DNA of 64,000 nucleotides from Tanypteryx hageni (Eukaryota; Arthropoda; Insecta; Odonata; Petaluridae), in NCBI GenBank assembly GCA_028673005.1, contig CM054120.1, forward strand, positions 72,651,533-72,715,532, read 5' to 3'. The notes under the pieces are model-generated. The model worked only from the letters and a program-made list of their open reading frames with translations. It did no database searches and was not told the DNA's origin. This document shows, in pieces, positions 41,201 to 48,736 of this stretch (position 1 is the stretch's first letter; every line of letters begins with the position of its first letter). Both the position numbers and the translations under genes were made by a program.

Positions 41201-41206
41201 TTTATT
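41201..41206 (-). terminator. Polyadenylation signal of the left-end minus-strand gene
   Basis: TTTATT on the plus strand is AATAAA in the sense of the 187-residue gene, 30 nt beyond its stop codon. Confidence 0.6.
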
Positions 41207-41235
41207 TAACAAAAATAATATACAAAGTTAGTTTT

Positions 41236-41799
41236 TTACAAACATTGCTCCATACTCATTCTATATTTATTATTAAATAACCTCCATGTCGCTTCATTTG
41301 TTATGGCCTCTTTTAATAACGACTTCACCAGTCCACTTTTTACTAAATCGTCTTTCTTTGCTTCGATAAGTTCTTTTCTGAATCCATTATCCAATAATTG
41401 AATGAGTCTTAATGTTATTATCACGTCAATATTTTCATTTATTTTACACTTTGATGAAGACTTTTTACCATCTTCACACTGCATAAGAAGAGGTGGTAAA
41501 ACATTGCCACATATCTTCCTTTCTATGATTAACACGAAACTTAAAATGTCTTCTTTCACATCAGAGAGATTATCTTCTGTCAACACATCTTCAAAAGACG
41601 CACGAGTTCCAAGGGAAAGCTGCAACAAATATTCACCTGGCAATTCCAATGTTGCTAAAGTGAAATCATAGCTGCGGAGACGTAAATAATCTAAATTTTG
41701 AATTTCGTGAGTTTCACTTAATATCTGAGAGGTACACTTCTCGTCACCCTGAGTTGTAATCTTAACGGCTGTAAGCAATATTGCGTATTTTCCACTCAT
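41236..41799 (-). CDS. Orphan accessory protein, 187 aa (Polinton left end)
   Basis: Starts at a true ATG (41799) and ends at 41236, with a polyadenylation signal just downstream. The protein is intracellular in character: no signal peptide or membrane segment, mostly predicted helix in the second half (LVKSGLVKSLLKEAITNE), and mixed charge. I do not recognise a family. Its position at the element's edge, transcribed outward towards the TIR, mirrors the BIR gene at the other end. It is divergently paired (113 bp) with the PPP1R15-like gene, so the two may share a promoter region. Some virus-like relatives carry apoptosis regulators in such positions, but no Bcl-2 BH motif can be picked out here, so no function is assigned. 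Confidence 0.7.
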   Translation of the reverse strand: MSGKYAILLTAVKITTQGDEKCTSQILSETHEIQNLDYLRLRSYDFTLATLELPGEYLLQLSLGTRASFEDVLTEDNLSDVKEDILSFVLIIERKICGNVLPPLLMQCEDGKKSSSKCKINENIDVIITLRLIQLLDNGFRKELIEAKKDDLVKSGLVKSLLKEAITNEATWRLFNNKYRMSMEQCL

Positions 41800-41911
41800 G
41801 GTTGTCTCGGTATAACTCTAGACACGGTAGTAGTTTACCACACACCAGCCGTTAGCGCAGTACCATCGTGGTCGCTTGACGAGTCCATTTATATCCGACA
41901 AAAAAAAAGAA

Positions 41912-42223
41912 ATGGATTCACAGAAGCTGACCTCGATTCATGAGGAGAAGAGAGAGCCAATAGTATCCGAGAAATCTGTAAGGTTTGGAGATAATATAAG
42001 CGTGAAAGTTTTGTATGTATATTCGTTTGCTAGCAGAGAAGCAAGAAAATGTTACTGGGAGACCATTGCTAGAGACAGAGAAAGATTTAGATTAAAAATT
42101 AATTATTTAGGACCTATCATAGAAAGTATTCTTTCGGAAACGCACAGAATGAATGTGCAGAAACGAATTGGGAGAACTCCGCTAGAGACAGAAAGATTTC
42201 GATTAACAAAAAATATTTTGTGA
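41912..42223 (+). CDS. PPP1R15/GADD34-like PP1-docking protein, 103 aa
   Basis: The frame is open from 41876, but the first ATG is 41912, giving 103 residues. Residues 21-25 are KSVRF, a canonical RVxF-type docking motif for the catalytic subunit of protein phosphatase 1. Residues 49-59 are WETIARDRERF, matching the conserved W-x3-A-R-D-R-x2-F block that follows RVxF in the PPP1R15 family (GADD34, CReP) and in its viral relatives. There it contributes to the PP1-actin complex that dephosphorylates eIF2-alpha. A helical IIESILSETHRM segment (69-80) follows, as in the family core. By analogy the protein would reverse stress-induced translation arrest in the cytosol. The motif match is seen directly; the activity is inferred. 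The last ~17 codons run into a degenerate duplicate of the gene's own 3' part, so the original C-terminus may have differed. Alternative: an unrelated PP1-binding protein. Confidence 0.65.
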   Translation: MDSQKLTSIHEEKREPIVSEKSVRFGDNISVKVLYVYSFASREARKCYWETIARDRERFRLKINYLGPIIESILSETHRMNVQKRIGRTPLETERFRLTKNIL

Positions 42224-42400
42224 TCCATCATAGAAAATATATTTTCGGAAACAAAATGAATATGCATAAACGAATTAAAAATTAATTTATTTGGACTCGT
42301 CATAGAAAATTCACTATCATAAATTATGTACAAAAACAATTTAAAAATTTATTGTAATCGTCATAGAAAATAAACAAAAACCATCGATGTGCTTGACATA
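42059..42400 (+). repeat. Decaying tandem duplication of the PPP1R15-like gene's 3' part
   Basis: A segment of about 105-114 bp (42059-42172) recurs in degraded form at 42173-42277 and again, shorter, at about 42278-42343 and 42344-42385. Shared words include GCTAGAGACAGA, ATCATAGAAA and TTTTCGGAAAC. The ORF's C-terminus lies in the second copy. Confidence 0.75.
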
Positions 42401-42422
42401 ATTAATACAATTCGGGATGTGT

Positions 42423-42459
42423 TATATATATCGAGGTAATATCAAATCAAGACTCACTT
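42423..42459 (+). promoter_or_regulatory. Candidate core promoter (TATA + initiator) for the 78-residue gene
   Basis: TATATATA at 42423-42430 lies about 31-33 nt upstream of a TCACTT initiator-like site (42454-42459), a canonical RNA polymerase II spacing. The 78-codon ORF begins 45 nt further on. Confidence 0.5.
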
Positions 42460-42500
42460 TAGAGTAAAGCTTTGCTGAAGAACTCAAATTCAAGGAAGGT

Positions 42501-42737
42501 ATGGATAAGATAAGACGAGCACATTGTGAGGCGCAACAGGAGTTGAAAAATCGAGCCAACACCGTGGTGAATGTGCAAAGTGGAAGAACGAACAGTACTG
42601 ATATTAAAGCAGACGATAGAGAGGATATGATTGAAGACGTGAGAAATCAAGCGATTGAAGAATTCTGCTGGTGGAGAGAAGACGATGAATATTTTAAAAC
42701 GATTAAAAGGGATAATCATATTGAATTCTGGAAGTAG
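42501..42737 (+). CDS. Small orphan protein, 78 aa
   Basis: ATG at 42501 to TAG at 42737, framed by a TATA/initiator pair upstream and AATAAA 18 nt downstream, so it looks like a genuine compact transcription unit. The protein is highly charged and hydrophilic, N-terminally basic (KIRRAHCEAQQELKNR) and C-terminally acidic/aromatic (CWWREDDEYF). It has no membrane segment and no recognised domain. It sits in the accessory block between the PPP1R15-like ORF and the replication genes; no function can be proposed. Confidence 0.55.
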   Translation: MDKIRRAHCEAQQELKNRANTVVNVQSGRTNSTDIKADDREDMIEDVRNQAIEEFCWWREDDEYFKTIKRDNHIEFWK

Positions 42738-42754
42738 TTGCTGTACTTTTTTTA

Positions 42755-42760
42755 AATAAA
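42755..42760 (+). terminator. Polyadenylation signal of the 78-residue gene
   Basis: AATAAA, repeated in TTTAAATAAATAAATAAAC, followed about 25 nt later by a GT-rich ATGTGTTTTATT element. Confidence 0.65.
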
Positions 42761-42799
42761 TAAATAAACTGATTATCTCAAACATGTGTTTTATTTCCA

Positions 42800-43290
42800 T
42801 GAATCTTGGTACGAGGCTTTTGAAACCGGAGCTAAATTTTTATTTCCCAAATTTATTACGTCTCAAATCAGGAGACATTCTAAGCGGAATTTCGTTAACA
42901 TAAAAAAGGAGTCAAACTCACACTCTTCCGAGGTAAAAGTGAAAGTATTATGAAACCCGGTACGAGGCTTTTAAAACCGAAATCAAATTTTTATTTCCCA
43001 ATTTAGAAACCCATGGGAACGAGTTTTCTATTACGTAACCGTCAAGAATATCGTATTAGAACCATGGATGGAGGACTTGTGATAGATGATAATTTATCAC
43101 GTCACAAATTTTTAAATTTTTATTTCCCAATTTAAAAATCCATGGGAACGAGTTTTCTATTACGTAGCCCGAGGTAAAAGTGAAAGTATTATGAAACCCG
43201 GTATGAGGCTTTAGAAACCGAAGTTAAATTTTTATTTCCCATTTTAGAAACCCATGGCAATGAGTTTTCTATTACGTCACCGGGAGCGTG
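42800..43290. repeat. Dispersed direct repeats upstream of the replication genes
   Basis: Three copies of a module with GGTACGAGGCTTTT-AAACCG...AAATTTTTATTTCCCA start at 42809, 42959 and 43200, and a partial copy lies near 43110-43166. Two or three copies continue with CCATGGGAACGAGTTTTCTA and TTACGT. No gene. The array sits directly before the (TA)n tract and the POLB transcription unit, so a regulatory or replication role is conceivable but unproven. Confidence 0.75.
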
Positions 43291-43293
43291 GGG

Positions 43294-43296
<3 letters not shown>

Positions 43297-43353
<57 letters not shown>
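43297..43353. repeat. (TA)n microsatellite, 57 bp
   Basis: Uninterrupted TA dinucleotides, about 28 copies. It is strongly self-complementary and unwinding-prone, and lies about 120-160 bp upstream of the putative POLB-operon transcription start. Confidence 0.95.
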
Positions 43354-43356
<3 letters not shown>

Positions 43357-43514
43357 AGGAAATGGTAGAAATCTAGCAGAAATCAAAGATCAACCTTCGA
43401 AGACACTCGTCTTTTTCCGCGCTGATGTAAAGCAACGTTTTATTTTCATTCGAGTGAAGATACAGTTGTCAGTTGCAGATTACTCAACAGTTCAGAAGCG
43501 TTTCAATATAAAAA

Positions 43515-43628
43515 GTAAGTACCTACTGATAAATTATTTAATGATGTATGAATTAATGGTAATTTTAACTCCAGTGAGGTTATTGTGGACAAAAACTATT
43601 CTTTGTTCTTTTTCTTTTGTCTTTTCAG
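43515..43628 (+). other. Predicted 5'-UTR intron of the POLB-proximal transcript
   Basis: Donor GTAAGT at 43515 and a strong acceptor (TTTTTCTTTTGTCTTTTCAG) ending at 43628, directly adjoining the ATG at 43629. The 114 bp intron has a pyrimidine-rich 3' end. An initiator-like TCAGTT lies at 43469-43474. This implies nuclear, spliceosome-dependent expression of the replication genes. Confidence 0.65.
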
Positions 43629-43931
43629 ATGGCATTCATGAAAAAATTGAACGATCAATCGCAAATAGTAGCCTACAAACCAATTGGTGAGCTCGAAAAG
43701 CACGTCGAATACCGGATTTTGAGATTTGATGTGGTTGACGCCAAATACGGTCCGACACTAAGAGCATACATTGAAAGGAACGGTGAGTCTTGGAAAGTTT
43801 TCCTGCCGAAGAGATTCGACCCTAGTCAGTTCTCCTCAAAAGAGCTAGAAGAATATAATATTGGGGAAGAAAAACATAATTTAATATATAAGGGAAAACT
43901 TGGGAATGTTCATGATGTGACAATAGTGTAA
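43629..43931 (+). CDS. Small conserved-looking Polinton protein preceding POLB, 100 aa
   Basis: Starts at the ATG at 43629, immediately after the predicted 3' splice site (the frame is open from 43617 but only with a TTG start). It ends 2 nt before the POLB ATG, so the two are probably expressed from one transcript. It contains Y-x-I-x2-F-D-V-V-D-A-K-Y-G and KVFLPKRFDPSQFSS, with beta-strand-like alternation through most of its length. A short protein with a 'FLP-x-RF' block next to POLB is common in arthropod Polintons. An OB-fold-like single-strand DNA-binding role would fit but is only a guess. Confidence 0.65.
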   Translation: MAFMKKLNDQSQIVAYKPIGELEKHVEYRILRFDVVDAKYGPTLRAYIERNGESWKVFLPKRFDPSQFSSKELEEYNIGEEKHNLIYKGKLGNVHDVTIV

Positions 43932-43933
43932 CG

Positions 43934-46900
43934 ATGGAAAAACACTGGAAAAAAAGAAAATTGAGTGAATATTTAGACAGTTATACAAACAGTCCGATCG
44001 TGGGTAATGATTTAGAAAGTGAAAGAGACACGTCGGTGATCGGCGATAAAAAAAGAAGAGTTGAAGAAGACGAAGTAGAAGTAGCATTTAATGGTTCTTT
44101 GAGAACCTATAAATTTAGTAATAATAAGGATTGTAAGAGTGTAGAAACATTTCTAGAAAATAAAAGAATATATTTGGTTGATAAAATTAGAAAAAATTTA
44201 ATAGTAGATAAAACATTAAAATTTAACATATTTTTAGAATGTAACTTCGTCAATATTGCTGGTGAAGAACAGAAGCGAGCTTTCAAAACTAAAAATGTAG
44301 CTGTTTATATGGATTCAAATGTAGGTGAGATGGTAGATTCAGCCCTAAAAAAAATCACATGTGAGATGGAAGAGAGTGGAACAAAAAAAAGTGGGTGGAT
44401 GTTAAATGAAATTGTTCACATATTACTTAGAATTAACGTGTTTAAACCTTTAAGAGGAAGAAAATATATTAATCTACCAAATTGCATAGCATCAACTAGA
44501 GCATGTGTAAATGTGCAAAATTTAGACAATAATTGTTTTCGATATTCTATTCTTGGAAAATTAGTTACCATTCACCATCCTGAGAGAGTAAGTTCCTACA
44601 GAAATATAACTCATTCTTACGATTTTGACTGTATAAATTTTCCCACACCTTTGAATCAGATAAAATTATTTGAACGTCGAAATAACATTAGCATCAACGT
44701 ATTCGGTATTGATAATGACTCTAATGTGTATCCGTTGAAAGTTGTTGATGAAGAATTAGTGGATCATCGCGATCTGTTGCTATTGACTGAGGGCAATGAA
44801 ATTCACTATGTTTGGATAAAGAACTTCAATAGACTAATTTCCCGTCAACTTATTAAAAGTAAACGTTCAATATCGATTTGTAAACGATGTTTTAATTACT
44901 ACACAGGTAATGACCGTGAAATTCGATTAAGAAATCATTTAGAATTATGTAAATTTAATCATCCAACAAGAATTGTTCTGCCTGAAATTAAAGATGGTAA
45001 AGTACCGCATATAGAATTTAAAAATTATCAAAACAAACTTCGAGTTCCCTTTGTAATTTATGCTGATATCGAATCAATATTACTACCCATTCAAGGTTGT
45101 CCTGGAGATCCGACAAGTTCCCACACGTCTTCATATCAGAAACATGAAGCAATGAGCTTTTGCGTTTATGTTAAATCATCTTTTGCGGCAGATATTATTC
45201 CACAGAAACCATACATATATCGAGGAGTAGATGCAGCATATAAATTAGTAGAGTACTTAGCTTATCTAGCAAACAAAATTTCAGATATTTATGCAAGGAA
45301 AATTGGAATGATAGAATTAACGTCAATACAAGAAGAAAATTACAAAAACTGTGCTGATTGTCATATTTGCGGAGGAAAAATTGAAGAAAATAGCAAAAAT
45401 TATAAAGTTAAAGATCATTGTCATTTGAGTGGGGAGTTTAGAGGAGCTGCTCATCGAATATGTAATTTAAATTTTAAGAATCCGAATTTCATTCCTGTGT
45501 ACATACACAATTTGAGTGGTTATGATTCACATTTTATTATAAAAGAACTGGGAAATATTCCAGGGAGGATAGGAGTGATTCCCAATACAGAGGAGCGATA
45601 TATTAGCTTTATAAAGTATATTGGGAACATACAGTTAAGATTTGTGGATACATATAGATTTATGCCCTATAGCTTAGAGTATTTAATGTCAATTCTCCCA
45701 GCGTCAAAATTCGTAGAGACATCAAAACACTTTCATGGTGAACAATTTAAATTAATTACAAAGAAAGGTGTTTTTCCATATGATTTCATCGATTGTTTTG
45801 AAAAATTAGAATTGCCATTTCTTCCTCCGATGGATTCTTTTGTAAATAAATTAAATGAAACTGAGCTTTCTATTTCTGACTATGAGCATGCTAAAAAAGT
45901 GTGGGAGACTTTCAATGTTAAAAACTTAGGGGAGTACAGCGATATATATCTGACGGGTGACGTTGTGGGACTCGTCGATGTATTTGAGAATTTCCGCAGT
46001 GAATGTTTGCAATCATATGGTTTGGATCCTAGTTACTATTTCACATCCCCCGGACTTGCTTGGGAAGCCGCCCTCAAACATAGTAAAGCAAAATTAGATC
46101 TACTGACTGATTACGATATGATTATTATGATAGAACGTGGAATCAGGGGAGGTTTGGCTCAATGTGTTAAACGATATTCGAAAGCAAACAATAAGTACAT
46201 GAATGAATATAATCCTAGAGAAGAAAGTTCATATATAGCATATATAGACGCAAATAACTTGTATGGGTATAGTATGTGTAAAAAAATGCCTTATTCGGGA
46301 TTTAGATGGGTTGATCCAAAAGATATAGGAGACATTGAAGAGATTGATGATGAAGGCACCGTAGGGTATTTGTTAGATGTAGATTTGGAATACCCAAGTT
46401 ACCTTCACGATCAGCATAACGAATTTCCCCTTCTACCTGAAAATGATAACCCGCCAGGTTCAGATCAGAAAAAACTTCTAACAACATTATTCAATAAGAA
46501 ACGCTATGTAATTCACATTTCTCTGTTGAAACAAGCATTACAGCTAGGGTTAAAATTAAAAAATATTAATAGAATAATAGAATTTCAACAATCTAATTGG
46601 CTTGAGTCATATATATTAAATAATACTGAGAAGCGGAAATTGGCTACTAACGATTTCGAAAAGGAATTCTTTAAATTAATGAACAATTCAGTTTTTGGGA
46701 AATCTATGGAGAACGTACGTAAAAGAATAAATATTGAATTGATCTGTGACATGAAAAGATTGCAAAAAGTAATAGCAAAAAGTAATTTTCTAGATCGAAC
46801 CATATATTCGAAAAATCTGGTCGCAGTACATATGGCGAAAGAAAAAATTGTTTTTGATAAACCCATTTATGTAGGAATGGCAATTTTAGATTTATCTAAA

Positions 46901-47218
46901 ATTTTAATGTATGATTTTCATTACAACGTAATGAAGTCCATGTATGATAAAGAAAATCTAAAATTGTTGTATATGGATACAGATTCATTTATTTACGAGG
47001 TAAAAACGGATGATTTTTATGAAGACTTGATAAAAAATATTTCTTTCTTTGATACTTCAGACTATCCAACTGATCACAAATGTTATTCTTTGGCAAATAA
47101 GAAAGTGTTGGGTAAATTTAAAGATGAAGCCTGTGCAAAATCAATCTCTGAATTTGTAGGATTGAGAGCAAAGATGTATTCCATTATCATCGACGGTGAG
47201 GAAAAAAAGCGTGCCTAA
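43934..47218 (+). CDS. Protein-primed-type family B DNA polymerase
   Basis: The element's replicase. The 1094 residues contain an N-terminal region with an NNCFRYSILGKL block (about 200) and a C2HC-type finger (C316, C319 ... H, C340). The 3'-5' exonuclease follows: Exo I D378-x-E380, Exo II H525-x4-Y530-D531, Exo III Y672-x3-D676. Between Exo I and II is a zinc/HNH-like insert (C473, C476, C479 and D494-H-C-H497). Polymerase motifs: A D772 (YIDANNLYG), B K914...N918-S-x-F-G922, C D1015-T-D1017-S. Replication probably initiates from a terminal protein at the TIRs. An in-frame TAA at 47216-47218 ends this ORF, and the same frame stays open for 79 more codons to 47455, including typical C-terminal sequence. 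The product therefore seems to lack its last ~7%. Confidence 0.93.
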   Translation: MEKHWKKRKLSEYLDSYTNSPIVGNDLESERDTSVIGDKKRRVEEDEVEVAFNGSLRTYKFSNNKDCKSVETFLENKRIYLVDKIRKNLIVDKTLKFNIFLECNFVNIAGEEQKRAFKTKNVAVYMDSNVGEMVDSALKKITCEMEESGTKKSGWMLNEIVHILLRINVFKPLRGRKYINLPNCIASTRACVNVQNLDNNCFRYSILGKLVTIHHPERVSSYRNITHSYDFDCINFPTPLNQIKLFERRNNISINVFGIDNDSNVYPLKVVDEELVDHRDLLLLTEGNEIHYVWIKNFNRLISRQLIKSKRSISICKRCFNYYTGNDREIRLRNHLELCKFNHPTRIVLPEIKDGKVPHIEFKNYQNKLRVPFVIYADIESILLPIQGCPGDPTSSHTSSYQKHEAMSFCVYVKSSFAADIIPQKPYIYRGVDAAYKLVEYLAYLANKISDIYARKIGMIELTSIQEENYKNCADCHICGGKIEENSKNYKVKDHCHLSGEFRGAAHRICNLNFKNPNFIPVYIHNLSGYDSHFIIKELGNIPGRIGVIPNTEERYISFIKYIGNIQLRFVDTYRFMPYSLEYLMSILPASKFVETSKHFHGEQFKLITKKGVFPYDFIDCFEKLELPFLPPMDSFVNKLNETELSISDYEHAKKVWETFNVKNLGEYSDIYLTGDVVGLVDVFENFRSECLQSYGLDPSYYFTSPGLAWEAALKHSKAKLDLLTDYDMIIMIERGIRGGLAQCVKRYSKANNKYMNEYNPREESSYIAYIDANNLYGYSMCKKMPYSGFRWVDPKDIGDIEEIDDEGTVGYLLDVDLEYPSYLHDQHNEFPLLPENDNPPGSDQKKLLTTLFNKKRYVIHISLLKQALQLGLKLKNINRIIEFQQSNWLESYILNNTEKRKLATNDFEKEFFKLMNNSVFGKSMENVRKRINIELICDMKRLQKVIAKSNFLDRTIYSKNLVAVHMAKEKIVFDKPIYVGMAILDLSKILMYDFHYNVMKSMYDKENLKLLYMDTDSFIYEVKTDDFYEDLIKNISFFDTSDYPTDHKCYSLANKKVLGKFKDEACAKSISEFVGLRAKMYSIIIDGEEKKRA

Positions 47219-47455
47219 GGCGTTAAAAAATGCGCCGTTAACAGTAAAATAAAATTCAAAGATTATTTGGACTGTTTGAATGAAAGTAAAGAAAAAATGA
47301 CATCATTTAGACAGATAAGATCTAAAAAACATGAGTTATATTCTGTAGAAGTGAACAAACTATCGTTATCACCTTTTGATGACAAGAGGTACATTTTATG
47401 TGATGGAATCAATACATTAGCTCATGGTCATTACTTAACTCCGAATGACGAATGA
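47219..47455 (+). pseudogene. C-terminal remainder of POLB after a premature stop
   Basis: In frame with POLB (43934 and 47267 differ by 1111 codons) and ends with TGA at 47453-47455. It holds a lysine-rich stretch, KMTSFRQIRSKKHELYS, and a histidine-containing GHY end, as expected for the polymerase C-terminus. One base change in the preceding TAA would make it continuous, so this is probably a nonsense mutation or a sequence error rather than a separate gene. Confidence 0.75.
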
Positions 47456-47672
47456 AAATAATTTTTTTTTCTATTTAGTTTTTAGTATTGATATTTCTGT
47501 ACTTATTAAGTGAAATGTGCGTGCAATTGAAATATTTTTTTTCTATTTAGTTTTTAGTATTGATATTTCTGTACTTTTTATGTGTTGTGTGTGCGCAATT
47601 GAAATAATTTTTTTCTATTTAGATTTAGTATTGATATTTCTGTACTTTTTATGTGAAATGTGTGCGCAATTG
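47454..47672. repeat. Three 72 bp tandem repeats between convergent POLB and integrase
   Basis: CTATTTAG lies at 47471, 47543 and 47615, exactly 72 bp apart. Each repeat carries TAGTATTGATATTTCTGTAC and ends GCAATTGAA. The repeats occupy the 3' intergenic zone and overlap no gene beyond the POLB stop. Confidence 0.9.
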
Positions 47673-47719
47673 AATTGCGCTTTATTCTATTGGTGATGGA
47701 AAATTATTTCCTAAATTGG

Positions 47720-47757
47720 AATAAAAACAATTGAATATGAAACATAAATCTTTTATT
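47720..47757. terminator. Overlapping polyadenylation signals of convergent POLB and integrase
   Basis: AATAAA at 47720-47725 (plus) serves POLB. TTTATT at 47752-47757 is AATAAA on the minus strand and coincides with the last codon of the shifted integrase chromodomain frame, supporting 47757 as the true end of the integrase gene. Confidence 0.6.
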
Positions 47758-47934
47758 TATTTCAACATTTGATTTACATCTTCCCATGTGTTATAACAAT
47801 TGTCGAATCCCAACCATTTAACGTACGCCTTATCACCACGTCTCTTCAAAATCTTTTCCACTAAGTAAACATCCTGGAACTTTGTTTTCTGCAATTCCTC
47901 TTGATAAAAGCCGCCTTTAATAGGTTGATTATTG
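47757..47934 (-). pseudogene. Frameshifted C-terminal chromodomain of the integrase
   Basis: In the frame offset by one base from the main integrase ORF, the minus strand reads on for about 57 codons to a TAA at 47759-47757. It contains VEKILKRRG, KAYVKWLGF and NTWED, which are chromodomain hallmarks (aromatic cage W, 'Y-x-V-K-W-x-G' core). Polinton integrases normally end in such a domain, which may steer integration to particular chromatin. The break lies near 47932-47940. Confidence 0.8.
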
Positions 47935-48687
47935 TTCTCTGAGAATATAAGTTGGTGGAACCGTATTTTTTACTTCCTCTATGACAAATATCTCTGTAGA
48001 CCAAGAAGGCGTAAAACCTTTTTCAAATATTGCCTTGCTTTTTGATATGCGTACATTGTCCCCTTCACTAAATTTTACCTTTTTAGCGCCTTTTCTTATT
48101 TTCCTTTGATAAATTCTTGATAATATATCCTTTTCATTCTCCTTAGTGACATCAGCAGGTTTCATCTTGATCGTTCTATGTACCCTATTATTATACTCTT
48201 GAACTAAAATAGGTAATATTGTTAACCATTTGTGGTTACCTTGTAAACTAAATCGTTTCCACATTTCAGTTTTAAGAGTACGGTTCCATCGTTCTACTAT
48301 TGAAGCTTTCATTGTGCTAAATGTGCTGTAATGGTTAATTCCATGTTTTTTCATCAAACCAATGAATTTATTGTTGTAAAACTCTTTCCCTTGATCAGTT
48401 TGAATATTTCTCGGTTTCCTTTGTTTGAGAATCATCTTCACAGCCCGCGAGACATCTTCTGAGGTTTTTCGTTTCACAGGAACAGCCCAAGCGTATTTTG
48501 ATAAGGCATCTATCATGGTTAATAGGTATTTGTATCCACGATTTTCACTTGAATAAGGAAGCATTTCTACCAAATCAGCTTGCCATAAGTCGTCCAAACC
48601 TTTTATCAGAACTTTTCTTCGTTCATAATTCTTCCTCGCTGGTTTGTGAAGTTCATTGACAATTCCACGTCTGATATCCATCTTCAC
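47929..48687 (-). CDS. Retroviral-like (RVE) integrase, C-terminally frameshifted
   Basis: Inserts the element into the host genome with 6 bp staggered cuts. Numbered from the GTG at 48687, the catalytic triad is D38 (WQADLVEM), D98 (TDQGKEF) and E132 (SIVERWNR). An SH3-like basic C-terminal segment follows (VKFSEGDNVRISKSKAIF). The first ATG is at 48681, two codons in; the frame is open upstream to the fibre gene's stop, so the N-terminus could be longer. The ORF ends prematurely at 47929, and the chromodomain continues in another frame. Integration activity of this copy is therefore doubtful. Confidence 0.92.
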   Translation of the reverse strand: MKMDIRRGIVNELHKPARKNYERRKVLIKGLDDLWQADLVEMLPYSSENRGYKYLLTMIDALSKYAWAVPVKRKTSEDVSRAVKMILKQRKPRNIQTDQGKEFYNNKFIGLMKKHGINHYSTFSTMKASIVERWNRTLKTEMWKRFSLQGNHKWLTILPILVQEYNNRVHRTIKMKPADVTKENEKDILSRIYQRKIRKGAKKVKFSEGDNVRISKSKAIFEKGFTPSWSTEIFVIEEVKNTVPPTYILREQ

Positions 48688-48736
48688 GTCTAGGTTGACT
48701 GCATAATTATTCCGTGACCGTTGAAATGTTCCTCTA

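Noticed and set aside
41236..41799. Bcl-2-like identity for the 187-residue orphan
   Set aside because: No NWGR-type BH1 or other BH motif can be located; helical character alone is insufficient.
46302..46866. Minus-strand ORFs opposite POLB (46302-46487, 46585-46866)
   Set aside because: Shadows of the polymerase frame, which has all catalytic motifs on the plus strand.
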